64,000 nt of DNA from a virus. Both the position numbers and the translations under genes were made by a program. Below, piece after piece: positions 46,301 through 52,472 of this stretch. The notes under the pieces are model-generated. The model saw nothing but the letters and a program-made list of their open reading frames with translations. It was not told the origin of the DNA and searched no databases. The stretch is from positions 1-64,000 of IMG/VR virus record IMGVR_UViG_3300032242_002454; one strand, written 5' to 3'. Positions within the stretch are counted from its first letter, which is position 1. Every line of letters starts with the position of its first letter.

Positions 46301-49300
46301 ATGTTTTCTCCTAGAACTTCACCACTAGCACCAGTCTGTTGTGCTTGAACAGCAATCTTAGTAATAGTATCTTCAGCTGAGGAACCAAATTTTGATAATC
46401 CTTCAACAAACTTCTTATCCGTACCAAACATACCGCTAACTTGACTAATTGCTGTTTGACGTTCTTTTTGTGAATAAGCATTAGGATTTTTTAATACGTC
46501 TTTAGACTTAAATTCTGTTTTTAGCGAAGCTTGACCACTTGCTATCTCATCAATTCTTTGACTAGCCTTATCTAGTCCCATAGTAGCTGCTGCAATAGCC
46601 TGATCCATGTTATCAAAAGTTTTAGAAATACTGACAGATGCAAGATTTAATGTTCGTGCAGATTGCTGTAAAGCTTTTACTCTGGATCTTTCTGCAACAG
46701 TAGCTTGTAGTGTTGCTGTTTCTTCTTTAAAATAGGTATTAACTAATTCTTTTTGTCTCTTCTCTATATCTGCTATGATCTGTGGATCTTGACCCGGTGT
46801 TTTCTTAATATTCTCTAGTCTTTGGTTTTCAGTATTAAACTTTTTATTTGTTTGAGCAATATTCAATTTTGCTAAGTCTTGATCTCCACCAAAAGAAGCT
46901 AAAGCTTCTTGAATATTTGATCCACTCTCAACCTTAGTACTTATTGTTTTAAGAGCTATCTCTCCAGCTACTTTTTGATTAGCAGTTTCTTCTTCTCCAA
47001 TTTGTTCATTTGTTGGTCTAGCAGCTTTATAGAAACCAAAAGAAGCCTTTTCTAGACCGCGAGTAAGCATACTAGGCTGACGTAGCTCTGCTTGTTTTGC
47101 TGATATTTTTTCTTCTTCAGCAGCAATACTCTTAAAATTTTGAATAATTGACGATGTAAGAGCAGCATCTTTTGGATTTTTATTAAGTTTTTCTAACTGA
47201 GCTTCCGCATTTGTTGCACTACCTTCTATTTTCTTTTTGCTAAGATCTATATCAGCTTCTGCAACTGCCTTTTTAAAACTATCCATAGCGAGAACTAAAC
47301 CAACAAATGCTCCAGTAGCTGCTCCTATGGGACCAAATTGCGCCCCAACAGATACGGCTCCACCAAAAGCTGTTCCAAAAGCGGCAGCACCTCTACCATT
47401 ACTTCCACCAACCATTGATCCTACCGCTTCTGCTGCCATAGGAGCAGCAAATGCTAATCCCAAACCTCTATTCATCCAAGCTGCTCTATTATCTCTCTTA
47501 GCCTGATATCTATTTCTATCGACATCAGACATATTAGCTATTTCATCTTCTGATGGTCCCATTATTCGACTTCTAATTGAACCCAATCCTCTGGATGCTC
47601 CTTGAAATGCTCTGGAAAGAGTAGGAAAGCTTTGTGCTAGCCTACTCTGAGATTGAGTATTTGTTTGAACAGCCTTATACAAACCTCCCCATGCGTCTGC
47701 TACTTTTCTTTCTGCTGCGGCCTTGGCCATAGAAACACTGACACTACTATCTGTTGCTCTAATTTGTCTAGTAAGAGATACTACCTGTTTACGTTGAGCA
47801 TCAGCTACAGCCTTAGCGGCATTTTGATCTCCTAAATCAGCTGCTTGTCTAGTACCAAGACTAACTCCTCCAATTACTTGATCTTCTGCTGCTCTATGAG
47901 CCGTATCAAAATCAACAGTAGGATTAGCTGCGGCTATCTGACCTACAATTTTAGCTAATAAATCATCTACTGCTTTTTCAGCTTGTGCCGATACTGCATC
48001 AAAACTTGATACTGCTTCATATGTTTTACCACCATCAGAAAATCCTTTTACTCTGCGAACAGCACCACCAGAACGATAACCTAAAGCTTTTGTTGCAGCT
48101 TCACGCAGAATAAAGCTGCCTACTGGTAAGTCTATTGGTCCAATACTATCGCTAGTACCTGTTCCCGAACCTTTAAAAACACTAATGCCTCCACTAGAAA
48201 ATGAGCTCATTCCGTTACGATCTGCTTGATTCATTCGGTTAAGTGTGCCATATCCTATTGCTTTTGCTGTTTCTGGTGGAATATAAGCCTCACCATTAGA
48301 AACCATAGCCTGAACATGTCCACCATCAGCTTTTTTAATGGGAGCTACTAATCTTGTTCCTCTAGTTATTTCTTTTTCTTCTAATAAAAGTTGACCGCTA
48401 ATCTTAGAAGCCATTGATTTATTTGTCGCAACATCATCGCTAGCTTTAGCATCCACATATTGCATACCGAGCTTATTGAACAAAGACCCGGCATCTCCAA
48501 GATAGTTTGGAAAATCGAAAGGTCTATTGGGATCAGGACTGGAATCGAAAGATCCCTTATTTCTCATAGCTCCTAAAATTTCTTCAAAAAAAGCACCCTT
48601 AGCTCCAGGATTAATACCTGCTAAAAATTTATCTTTCATTCCTTCTGTTACTGCTGGTTTAGGCAGACTACTAAATCCTGGTTTAGTAAATAATGTAGAT
48701 ACAGCACCATTAATTCCATCAAATAGACCTTGTCCGATTGCTTCATTAAAGTAATCTTTAGCTGGATCTGATAATCCTTGTTTAGTTAATACATACGGCG
48801 CTTTTCCTCTAGTATTATCTAGTACTTCTTTGGTATCTTTTTTGTATTTAGTAGGGGTTGCTGATAGTATATCTGTTGTGGTAATTAGACTCTTTTTCCC
48901 TTGGGATAATTTAGAAGATAAAATAGCAAAACCAACACTACTATCTTTAACTAAATTTCCAACACCTTTTAATCCTTTAAAAGATTCAGCTTTGTCTATT
49001 TTTTTAGATAGTGCGTTCTTTTTTTCTCCTACTTTTGAGGTATATTTCGCTATAATAGAATCTTTAATCTGTTGCTGTTCTAAACTTAAGTTTCTTGATT
49101 TTAATATTTTATATTCTTCTGAAGTAGCGCTAATACCCAGTCCTCTAGCAATTTCTGTCATTGAAGCTGGTTTTCCTTTATCTCCTCCTATAGAGAATGT
49201 TCTCATCTTCATAGATTCAATTCTGGATAACATCTTGCCTGTTCTTCTTCCTAACTTACCAGTTAAGTGATCTCTTTCTTCTCTTAAACTCTCCATTCTA

Positions 49301-52300
49301 GCTATAATTTCTGGTGGTGTAGTTTTGGTTTTTCTTGCTGGTAATTCAGATAATTGACTATTAATAGAAGATAATCTTCCTGATATTCCTTTTCCACTTT
49401 GGAAACGACTTAATATAGCATCAAGTAGTTGTGGTCTTCTTTGTAAGGTTTTAATATGTTGTTGTATATATTGAAAACCATCAGGAGTCAACAGTTTTTT
49501 CATAGCAACAATGTCATTATTCATGATTGCTGCTCTAGCAGCAGTACCGCTAATACCATTTCTTGCTATAGCTAATGGTGAGTATCCATATCTAGAATAT
49601 TTATCTGTAGTTAATGATCCTTTGTCGTCTCCAATAATAGCAACATTTCCTGTCTCTTTTGGTACTATGTATGAGTCATCTCCAACCTTAAATGAGCTAG
49701 GAATAGATCCCGGAGCACTTCCTTTAGGCATAGCAGAAACATTAAAGTCTCTAGAACCGAATACTGTTTGAGCCATACCTAGTCTAGAGGGACCATCTTT
49801 AGATGTTTGCGGCAGATACGCTGTTCTTATTTGTTGATCATCTCTTTTAAGAGGATCTATAGGAGTATCTCCAGACACTACTACAATAGTATCTTTAGCA
49901 CTAACTCCTGCTTTTTTAGCTCCTTGTTCAGCTGCACTAACATGACCAGCTGTTGCTGGACCAAAATTACCAACATAGATTGCTGTTTTTTCTGGTGTTC
50001 TTACTGTTGGTTGGTTAGTTCTCTTCTTAGAAAAATTAGAACCAATAGCATATGTTACTACTTTTTTAGGGTCAACTCCAGAGACGCTACTAGCTGCAAT
50101 ATAGGCTTCTCCTGGACCACTATCTAAAGAAGCTCCCTTCGTAGCTCCTACTTTACGTCCAAATAATCCTTGTCCTGTCTTATCTCTATACTTTCTATTT
50201 TCTACTAGTGCTGTTTGAGATTCTTTTGTTCTTGATGAAAGATTAATAATTCTATCTGATTGACTTAAAAATCCTCTTTGATTAGGACCAGCAACAGAAG
50301 TAGAGTCTATTATTTGATTTGATCTTAAAATATCTGCTTCTGTCAATATTGGATATCTATTAGTTTTTCTTAATCTGCTATTATCTGCCTGTTGAGCTTT
50401 AGAGCCTCCTTGAACAAATGTACTCTTGCCTGAACCTGCAACGCCATGAACAGTTGTTAGTCTACTTAAGTCTCCAGATTTACGTTTTGCTGCTGCAAAA
50501 TTAGATAAATGCATTTTATATTTATGTATATCTGCAATCTTAAGTCTTTCCATCTCTTTTCTAACAACAACTGCATGAATAGGATCATTTAATACGTCTC
50601 CATCTATATATCCTATATTACGAACTGTCTGTCCTCCAATATTAAATTTTTGAACACTTCCTCCTCCAGCATGTCTATTAATACGATGAAGATTTCCTAC
50701 TCCAATACTGCGAACAGCACTTTTTCTAATAACAAACTCACCAGGAGTCAACATGGCTGGAACAGTGTCTCCATCCCCAGAACCCGGAACATGACCACCA
50801 GCAGCAAAAGCCCTAATTTGTCCACCCTGACTATTTCTATTGGGTCTCATACCACCAATAAATCCTCTACCAAATTGACCAATAGCAGATAATCCTCTTA
50901 GTGCAAAGATAGCTCCTAAAGCTGGTAATGCTCCCTTAGCAGCATCTGTTAATCGAATTAAATTACTAGTTAAGTCTAAAGATAATTTAACGAAAGATTG
51001 GAATCCAGAACTTTGTCCAATAGATCGGACTAATCCTACAAATTCATTTCTTACTTTTGCCATTTGAACAGCTAAAGATTGTTGTGCTGTGGCAGCATCA
51101 ATTGCTAAAGAGTCTTGTCCACTTTGTGCAACCTTTAATGCTGCTTGAGCAGTTGCGAACTGTTGAATTAATGGGATCACCTTACCAATCTGACGGAAAC
51201 CACCAAGTTCTTCTACAATTCTGGAGAACTTTAAATCTCGGGGATCTAGTTGTGATAATCCTTCACTTAATCTTCTAACAGCTTCATATGGTCCAACGAA
51301 CTTGCCTTGTAGATCTGTTAATGTTACACCATATTCTTTAAGAGCATCAATTGTGTCGCCTCTTTGAATTCTGGTAAAAATTGTTCTTAAACCAGTAGCA
51401 ATAGTTTCAGCACTTTCACGAGTAGTAGCACGAACACTGGTAAATACAGCCATAAATTCATTTAAGGCTTGAGTACCTTCGCTAACTCCCTTACTAGCTG
51501 TAGCAAACACACCACCAGTACGTTGAATAGCAGTAATAATGTCACCGGCTTCAACAGCAAATTTAGCAGCTACAGCGTTTACTGAACCTAGTGCTCTATC
51601 TAATTCACCAGCACTAATACCGAACTGTCTCATCAATGCAATACTACCTTCTACAGTACTATTTAAATTATCGAATGATGGAGCTAATGCACTAAGTGCT
51701 AATGCTTTTAATGCTTTCTCTGTATCTCTAGCACTTAAACCAGCCTGAGCTAATGTACTAGATACTTTAATTAATTCATTAGATGACACACCAAACTTAG
51801 TAGATAGATCAGTAATTTCAGCAACTAATCCACCCAAGTTTTTAACTGATGTATCAGTAACCTGAGATACTCTCACTAATTCTTGATTAAAAGCAATAAA
51901 ATCAGTTGTTGCCGATGTTAAAGCATTAGATACTTTATAGATAACCCCTGTTACTGTAGCAAATGCGGCAAATCTACGAACAGCCAATGCTGATTGGCGA
52001 CCAAATTCCATAAAAGCCGAAGTAGTAGTATTTGCAGCATTAGTAGCAGCAGCATTTTGCTGAACCATATTTCGTGTAGCAGCATTGATCTGTTGTAGGT
52101 TTGCTGGTAGATTAGCAGCACTATTATTAACTTGCTGTATAGCTGCTCCAAGATTTCTCAAAGATAATGCTGTAGCATTTGCTGAAGCATTAGTAGCTTG
52201 TAAGGTATTATTAAAATTTCTAAAAGTTTGGTTGAGCGTATTAATATTACGGGTAACACCGGGATCAACACGAACATTAACATTAGCATTAATTGTTCCT

Positions 52301-52389
52301 AATTGTCGCCTAATATCAGCAACAACGGTCCTAATATTAGATGGTCCTCGTAAATTTAACTCTGCTGTAAGATTAAAACCTCTAGACAT
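37321..52389 (-). CDS. Giant tape-measure protein with embedded enzyme-like domains, 5022 residues
   Basis: The N-terminal ~400 residues match TP901-type tape measures (TDFIAFNQELVRVSQVTD, LSTKFGVSSNELIKVSSTLA, SAETIATGLRTIFTRIQRG). A linker centred on DTVPAMLTPGEFV recurs near residues 541, 2501, 3442, 3601 and 4839, joined by many GG[VIM]xYAxxG connectors. Embedded segments: P-loop GVAGSGKST (649-657); nucleotidyltransferase-like GNFGPATAGH (807-816) with GISGTAAR (945-952); PD-(D/E)XK-like GAFFEEILGA, FDFP, YVDAKAS (1265-1317); long coiled coils (~1650-2450); a zincin HELGH near 3928 with DPREIF about 60 residues later. A hydrophobic ~100-residue module occurs twice (near 4209 and 4658). 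It sets tail length, enters the host envelope and may carry enzymes inside. It follows a terminator; GAGG precedes ATG. Confidence 0.9.
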   Translation of the reverse strand: MSRGFNLTAELNLRGPSNIRTVVADIRRQLGTINANVNVRVDPGVTRNINTLNQTFRNFNNTLQATNASANATALSLRNLGAAIQQVNNSAANLPANLQQINAATRNMVQQNAAATNAANTTTSAFMEFGRQSALAVRRFAAFATVTGVIYKVSNALTSATTDFIAFNQELVRVSQVTDTSVKNLGGLVAEITDLSTKFGVSSNELIKVSSTLAQAGLSARDTEKALKALALSALAPSFDNLNSTVEGSIALMRQFGISAGELDRALGSVNAVAAKFAVEAGDIITAIQRTGGVFATASKGVSEGTQALNEFMAVFTSVRATTRESAETIATGLRTIFTRIQRGDTIDALKEYGVTLTDLQGKFVGPYEAVRRLSEGLSQLDPRDLKFSRIVEELGGFRQIGKVIPLIQQFATAQAALKVAQSGQDSLAIDAATAQQSLAVQMAKVRNEFVGLVRSIGQSSGFQSFVKLSLDLTSNLIRLTDAAKGALPALGAIFALRGLSAIGQFGRGFIGGMRPNRNSQGGQIRAFAAGGHVPGSGDGDTVPAMLTPGEFVIRKSAVRSIGVGNLHRINRHAGGGSVQKFNIGGQTVRNIGYIDGDVLNDPIHAVVVRKEMERLKIADIHKYKMHLSNFAAAKRKSGDLSRLTTVHGVAGSGKSTFVQGGSKAQQADNSRLRKTNRYPILTEADILRSNQIIDSTSVAGPNQRGFLSQSDRIINLSSRTKESQTALVENRKYRDKTGQGLFGRKVGATKGASLDSGPGEAYIAASSVSGVDPKKVVTYAIGSNFSKKRTNQPTVRTPEKTAIYVGNFGPATAGHVSAAEQGAKKAGVSAKDTIVVVSGDTPIDPLKRDDQQIRTAYLPQTSKDGPSRLGMAQTVFGSRDFNVSAMPKGSAPGSIPSSFKVGDDSYIVPKETGNVAIIGDDKGSLTTDKYSRYGYSPLAIARNGISGTAARAAIMNNDIVAMKKLLTPDGFQYIQQHIKTLQRRPQLLDAILSRFQSGKGISGRLSSINSQLSELPARKTKTTPPEIIARMESLREERDHLTGKLGRRTGKMLSRIESMKMRTFSIGGDKGKPASMTEIARGLGISATSEEYKILKSRNLSLEQQQIKDSIIAKYTSKVGEKKNALSKKIDKAESFKGLKGVGNLVKDSSVGFAILSSKLSQGKKSLITTTDILSATPTKYKKDTKEVLDNTRGKAPYVLTKQGLSDPAKDYFNEAIGQGLFDGINGAVSTLFTKPGFSSLPKPAVTEGMKDKFLAGINPGAKGAFFEEILGAMRNKGSFDSSPDPNRPFDFPNYLGDAGSLFNKLGMQYVDAKASDDVATNKSMASKISGQLLLEEKEITRGTRLVAPIKKADGGHVQAMVSNGEAYIPPETAKAIGYGTLNRMNQADRNGMSSFSSGGISVFKGSGTGTSDSIGPIDLPVGSFILREAATKALGYRSGGAVRRVKGFSDGGKTYEAVSSFDAVSAQAEKAVDDLLAKIVGQIAAANPTVDFDTAHRAAEDQVIGGVSLGTRQAADLGDQNAAKAVADAQRKQVVSLTRQIRATDSSVSVSMAKAAAERKVADAWGGLYKAVQTNTQSQSRLAQSFPTLSRAFQGASRGLGSIRSRIMGPSEDEIANMSDVDRNRYQAKRDNRAAWMNRGLGLAFAAPMAAEAVGSMVGGSNGRGAAAFGTAFGGAVSVGAQFGPIGAATGAFVGLVLAMDSFKKAVAEADIDLSKKKIEGSATNAEAQLEKLNKNPKDAALTSSIIQNFKSIAAEEEKISAKQAELRQPSMLTRGLEKASFGFYKAARPTNEQIGEEETANQKVAGEIALKTISTKVESGSNIQEALASFGGDQDLAKLNIAQTNKKFNTENQRLENIKKTPGQDPQIIADIEKRQKELVNTYFKEETATLQATVAERSRVKALQQSARTLNLASVSISKTFDNMDQAIAAATMGLDKASQRIDEIASGQASLKTEFKSKDVLKNPNAYSQKERQTAISQVSGMFGTDKKFVEGLSKFGSSAEDTITKIAVQAQQTGASGEVLGENITRELTQQLIDTFGDNRVSDAIRTELKDAVQENVKKNNGVLDPQALIESTGGLKQLIDSQKKSFNTMLGQYEFIEKGLNQYGEAVQKAAELQTQAIGKFANLQGYIADSNVALKEALGEGRNISLKERASGAYTESAINAGVKPGSLTAANLTNQRTLLMGQQAAVQGNISKLENSGNAADPAVISLINKQKEALAGLNRQIAATEKGLETLPDLIRKDMENTKAKIEQLRGEKENKTQVGASFGEKLVTSTPTELKNLNSTYDLLNRTLNGQITTINQSVSSQQAYQKVIQDGGTHMEAVGAAQEAFASEAKNSFSLFNELIQVSGLDVTDKQKANNLRADLIQNTARNQGLNVENNPFLRDIIANLRAAPKEDPQIKALENLYKQQQAALGEATQKAINPLLEKQAQILNTANTALITALTNLTNAFNNAQGRNEGLGLARPGNVMTRAQGGPVYAASGTLVNYEPRGTDTVPAMLTPGEFVVNRSATQRNLPLLKSINSGNYAKGGVVYLAGGTTNPVHHVGINVRPGHPLFRFLIARESDPTLSNPRTLKEWKNAISSAHRQGYTSGILDPMFEPYIQEVGDAIDRRDGRKPLPSQSSTTPKPKTTFKPDLPDTKPSFLTRARETAGSIYERTKGFLSGTRSGARNLGSGLANGARGFSANNAGSLTSLGAGVVLSASGVDEKTAHLLTTTGEFGVRFGHTFATAAGDATVGSMATTARAGTASTIALNTGIDAIRTGGEFLYDREAFHRNRVDSTRHNETSMIGGALQGFTRPINTMVEAGYTASSAIEAQHEAFDSTDRVNNALLRTRGPRGPSVIPFRDPLARFNVIERSALERLAELERERRRIQNGGAPKPVANQPGKFMDEAFLNQQMILTREALNSEDSTLVPGYLYGNTRVSRGNNTKGAENKNYYDRAIQDQITYTEMMEQRTQQEIERKRVQKVHARHEKAKAGREQRRQQRKIADRASSSIFGNVNGESIDASNMGSENEAPTSSRMRINIVNGQTDFYGLGATGQRVRQKEEETYKRNRQASNQAEANSLVAHPALPPGVGKIAFDGDRIDVYKQTEKLGKEKKEIEADLDRFKYKDPKNMSDDDKAEKARLERQLSAKNREIIVLNNKAAENYPIAEQNRLWKNYEKKQEREANRAQILASNRANSRRFNLELAVGKAVGMGAPDKFRSPEAFMGWREQTLSKLRAKFNLSGSPRLDEKLLTKYGLSADAAQDLFRPFTPEQAEALIKTMSQQTVGGNYKYSDRDISILRMSQDQIEQAAFRIYNKSGDYGADVATMAERKRLEKAQGKTFAKLLRNFTSIDKMAARGQSMNLAQQAMLRNNISKQLTKMGYINPQDTDAANAARLSAFNINNTVGLLYPRVAAGNPAFRVAQGASNGGMIYAAEGALVNYQPRGTDTVPAMLTPGEFVVNAKATSQHLPLLQALNKSNGGVIYRAAGGETKSLSPTQASSQIRDRDLNSRLQQEIANNTKNNLSVSSQVSDITKTTKDKEIPKLLNNTQSIATSNAARFDKVDSTGQALVKNTNKLLIASRVFSSGGMVYASNGKLINYQPRGTDTVPAMLTPGEFVVNAQATSSNLPLLQAINKSKGGPVYLQKGGGLPGAAAAGNPNPLKDFKSILGKKAAHDILSNKNMYDIFNNDMLHEDLDVEEKADQAQKYINKQIGEDNKQQAYDSVIKNLHERRNYVEAIYKSNKNTRLNIPAKEGIIQLHNETLDNILKTQEDHGFEEYIRLLKVNTIISQYSGAPHFNKGGIVYAQDGTLIDRIERKTGVRINSNPVTDSGKSSNEPFPGAVNVTDPENLEAHKRSFVEILDKYTTGYKPGKMTAGSRKLRNLARRNFGLEFHGQGDVDNPNYDGQYFAYGDKTGSIHYRDKYVDPKLIHHELGHALVNASGQFKNTFNTKTRLQENIETFLKDPKGWDALKKATGTFYTAEDLRKDPREIFTNLIQAESTDAFKNNPAASELLSQIMKAYGFSKGGVVYAQDGRKVESIVPFRSLADKRAAEKRTAYNASQEAKRNKAESFVPYPSLAAKIADQKKIAHGNAQQDKRNQAVVEQATREFKHKTRGALHDQEVYDRQNAYDNEMERRRQQENSPEAAQERQQQALDRDRNTRAPGFGGAGIQYDQQGKPYSRGGIIYAQSGGFLNQLLGYAQEAGLQAESFAYGAAKSVLPTLVGTGVGAVSGPAAPVTGIASGVAAAHAQENYLNAFAPELNEYMNKRMNERPWASMGGSAIGGGVTRAGGNITRIPELLKGSVGQRAASAGIGGGLSLGFSALDGKLTVDELKMAGRESMISAAIPGNLQSSKPQVPAQKPLSPREEAILKMVGTSTNLKEMITFLRVEAASGNSDTLDNSTYSQRLTEAAARDGGSIGENRSRYFFPENETEAASQLSFYLSKRSGTIQSLPQREQYNAPLDSLQDMVIKRLQLPRGEAEKYRLSHTNMSDHPLTKASAMRGSEFVFPKEVAQQATQVDIQDLPFHLQMSARYPNMAPALGIKASKYHSPRPHLSGIEYTGSGFPVQDTLTNKEQISQFLIESFTNRNELDKALDVGLLDDRFKSKGGVIYAQDGFDPSRPLNPMMNRHGKGPTSTLPQQPITNFDSEKLAGEGKAALYGAAKSILPGLAGLGAGVLGLPTTGPGGFAISLGAGTAVYKAQENYLNALAPELNKNINDTMEEHWQASLLGSVVAGAGADKIGRNLPTISFTRNIARFGGELSAPYTPSAAEQAAAAFRQGKPGIKTPPLSPETSKPGMLDGIFEEFKQKSLSSTHKANGGMIYASRGTLVNYQPRGTDTVPAMLTPGEFVVNRQATQQNLPLLQSINNGNNHMSGGGSVYLADGGSVPVTGSSTFNFGQIFTTLSQTTKQFTNSLQLAVNTLSEYQKQLSSTTTNSVSNNNGSNTLNMDGLSQFTNTFNKFIGQLEQIKIPEQVSLQGTHRVDVVINGASVFANMQEPIQRMIVTEVDKAMNNLSRKTEGVL
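37790..37938 (-). repeat. Tape-measure linker module, copy 5
   Basis: Encodes GGMIYASRG, PRGTDTVPAMLTPGEFVVN, then QNLPLLQSINN and another Gly-rich connector. It lies near residues 4818-4867, after the second hydrophobic module. Confidence 0.85.
38254..38416 (-). repeat. Hydrophobic module duplication in tape measure, copy B
   Basis: YGAAKSILPGLAGLGAGV followed by AQENYLNALAPELN about 40 residues on. It parallels copy A at 39620-39764 and probably derives from it by internal duplication. Confidence 0.75.
39620..39764 (-). repeat. Hydrophobic module duplication in tape measure, copy A
   Basis: YGAAKSVLPTLVGTGVGAV followed by AQENYLNAFAPELN about 35 residues on. The Gly/Ala-rich hydrophobic stretch could insert in a membrane. 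Confidence 0.75.
40110..40300 (-). repeat. Tandem ~32-residue repeat in tape measure
   Basis: Two adjacent units: ESIVPFRSLADKRAAEKRTA..., then ESFVPYPSLAAKIADQKKIA..., each ending in a basic Gln/Lys/Asn-rich stretch (EAKRNKA, QDKRNQA). They lie after a GGVVYAQDG connector near residues 4034-4097. Confidence 0.7.
41497..41646 (-). repeat. Tape-measure linker module, copy 4
   Basis: Encodes GGMVYASNG, PRGTDTVPAMLTPGEFVVN and NLPLLQAINKSKGGPVY, near residues 3582-3631. It is only about 160 residues from copy 3 and nearly identical to it in protein. Confidence 0.85.
41973..42123 (-). repeat. Tape-measure linker module, copy 3
   Basis: Encodes GGMIYAAEG, PRGTDTVPAMLTPGEFVVN and HLPLLQALNKSNGGVIY, near residues 3423-3473. 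Confidence 0.85.
44800..44946 (-). repeat. Tape-measure linker module, copy 2
   Basis: Encodes GGPVYAASG, PRGTDTVPAMLTPGEFVVN and NLPLLKSINSGNYAKGGVVY, near residues 2482-2531, at the end of the coiled-coil region. Confidence 0.85.
50670..50800 (-). repeat. Tape-measure linker module, copy 1 (divergent)
   Basis: Encodes GGHVPGSGDGDTVPAML, then TPGEFVIRKSAV and GNLHRINRH. It separates the TP901 core from the embedded kinase/nucleotidyltransferase region. Two degenerate relatives occur near residues 1370 and 1430. Confidence 0.75.
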
Positions 52390-52404
52390 AATTTATATTA
52401 CCTC

Positions 52405-52444
52405 AAAAAAATAACACCACACTGTCGATTAACAGTATGGTGCT
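52405..52444 (-). terminator. Intrinsic terminator upstream of the tape-measure gene
   Basis: On the minus strand AGCACCATACTG pairs with CAGTGTGGTGTT (12 pairs with wobbles, 8-base loop), followed by TATTTTTTT. It lies between the chaperone-like gene and the tape-measure ribosome site and could lower tape-measure transcript relative to tail tube. Confidence 0.75.
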
Positions 52445-52472
52445 ATAAGTGAAACAAAATTTAAAAAAAATA

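Noticed and set aside
48830-49270. 146-codon plus-strand ORF opposite the tape-measure gene
   Set aside because: It lies fully opposite a continuous coding frame, has no ribosome site or recognisable domain, and similar antisense ORFs occur all along this gene through codon bias.
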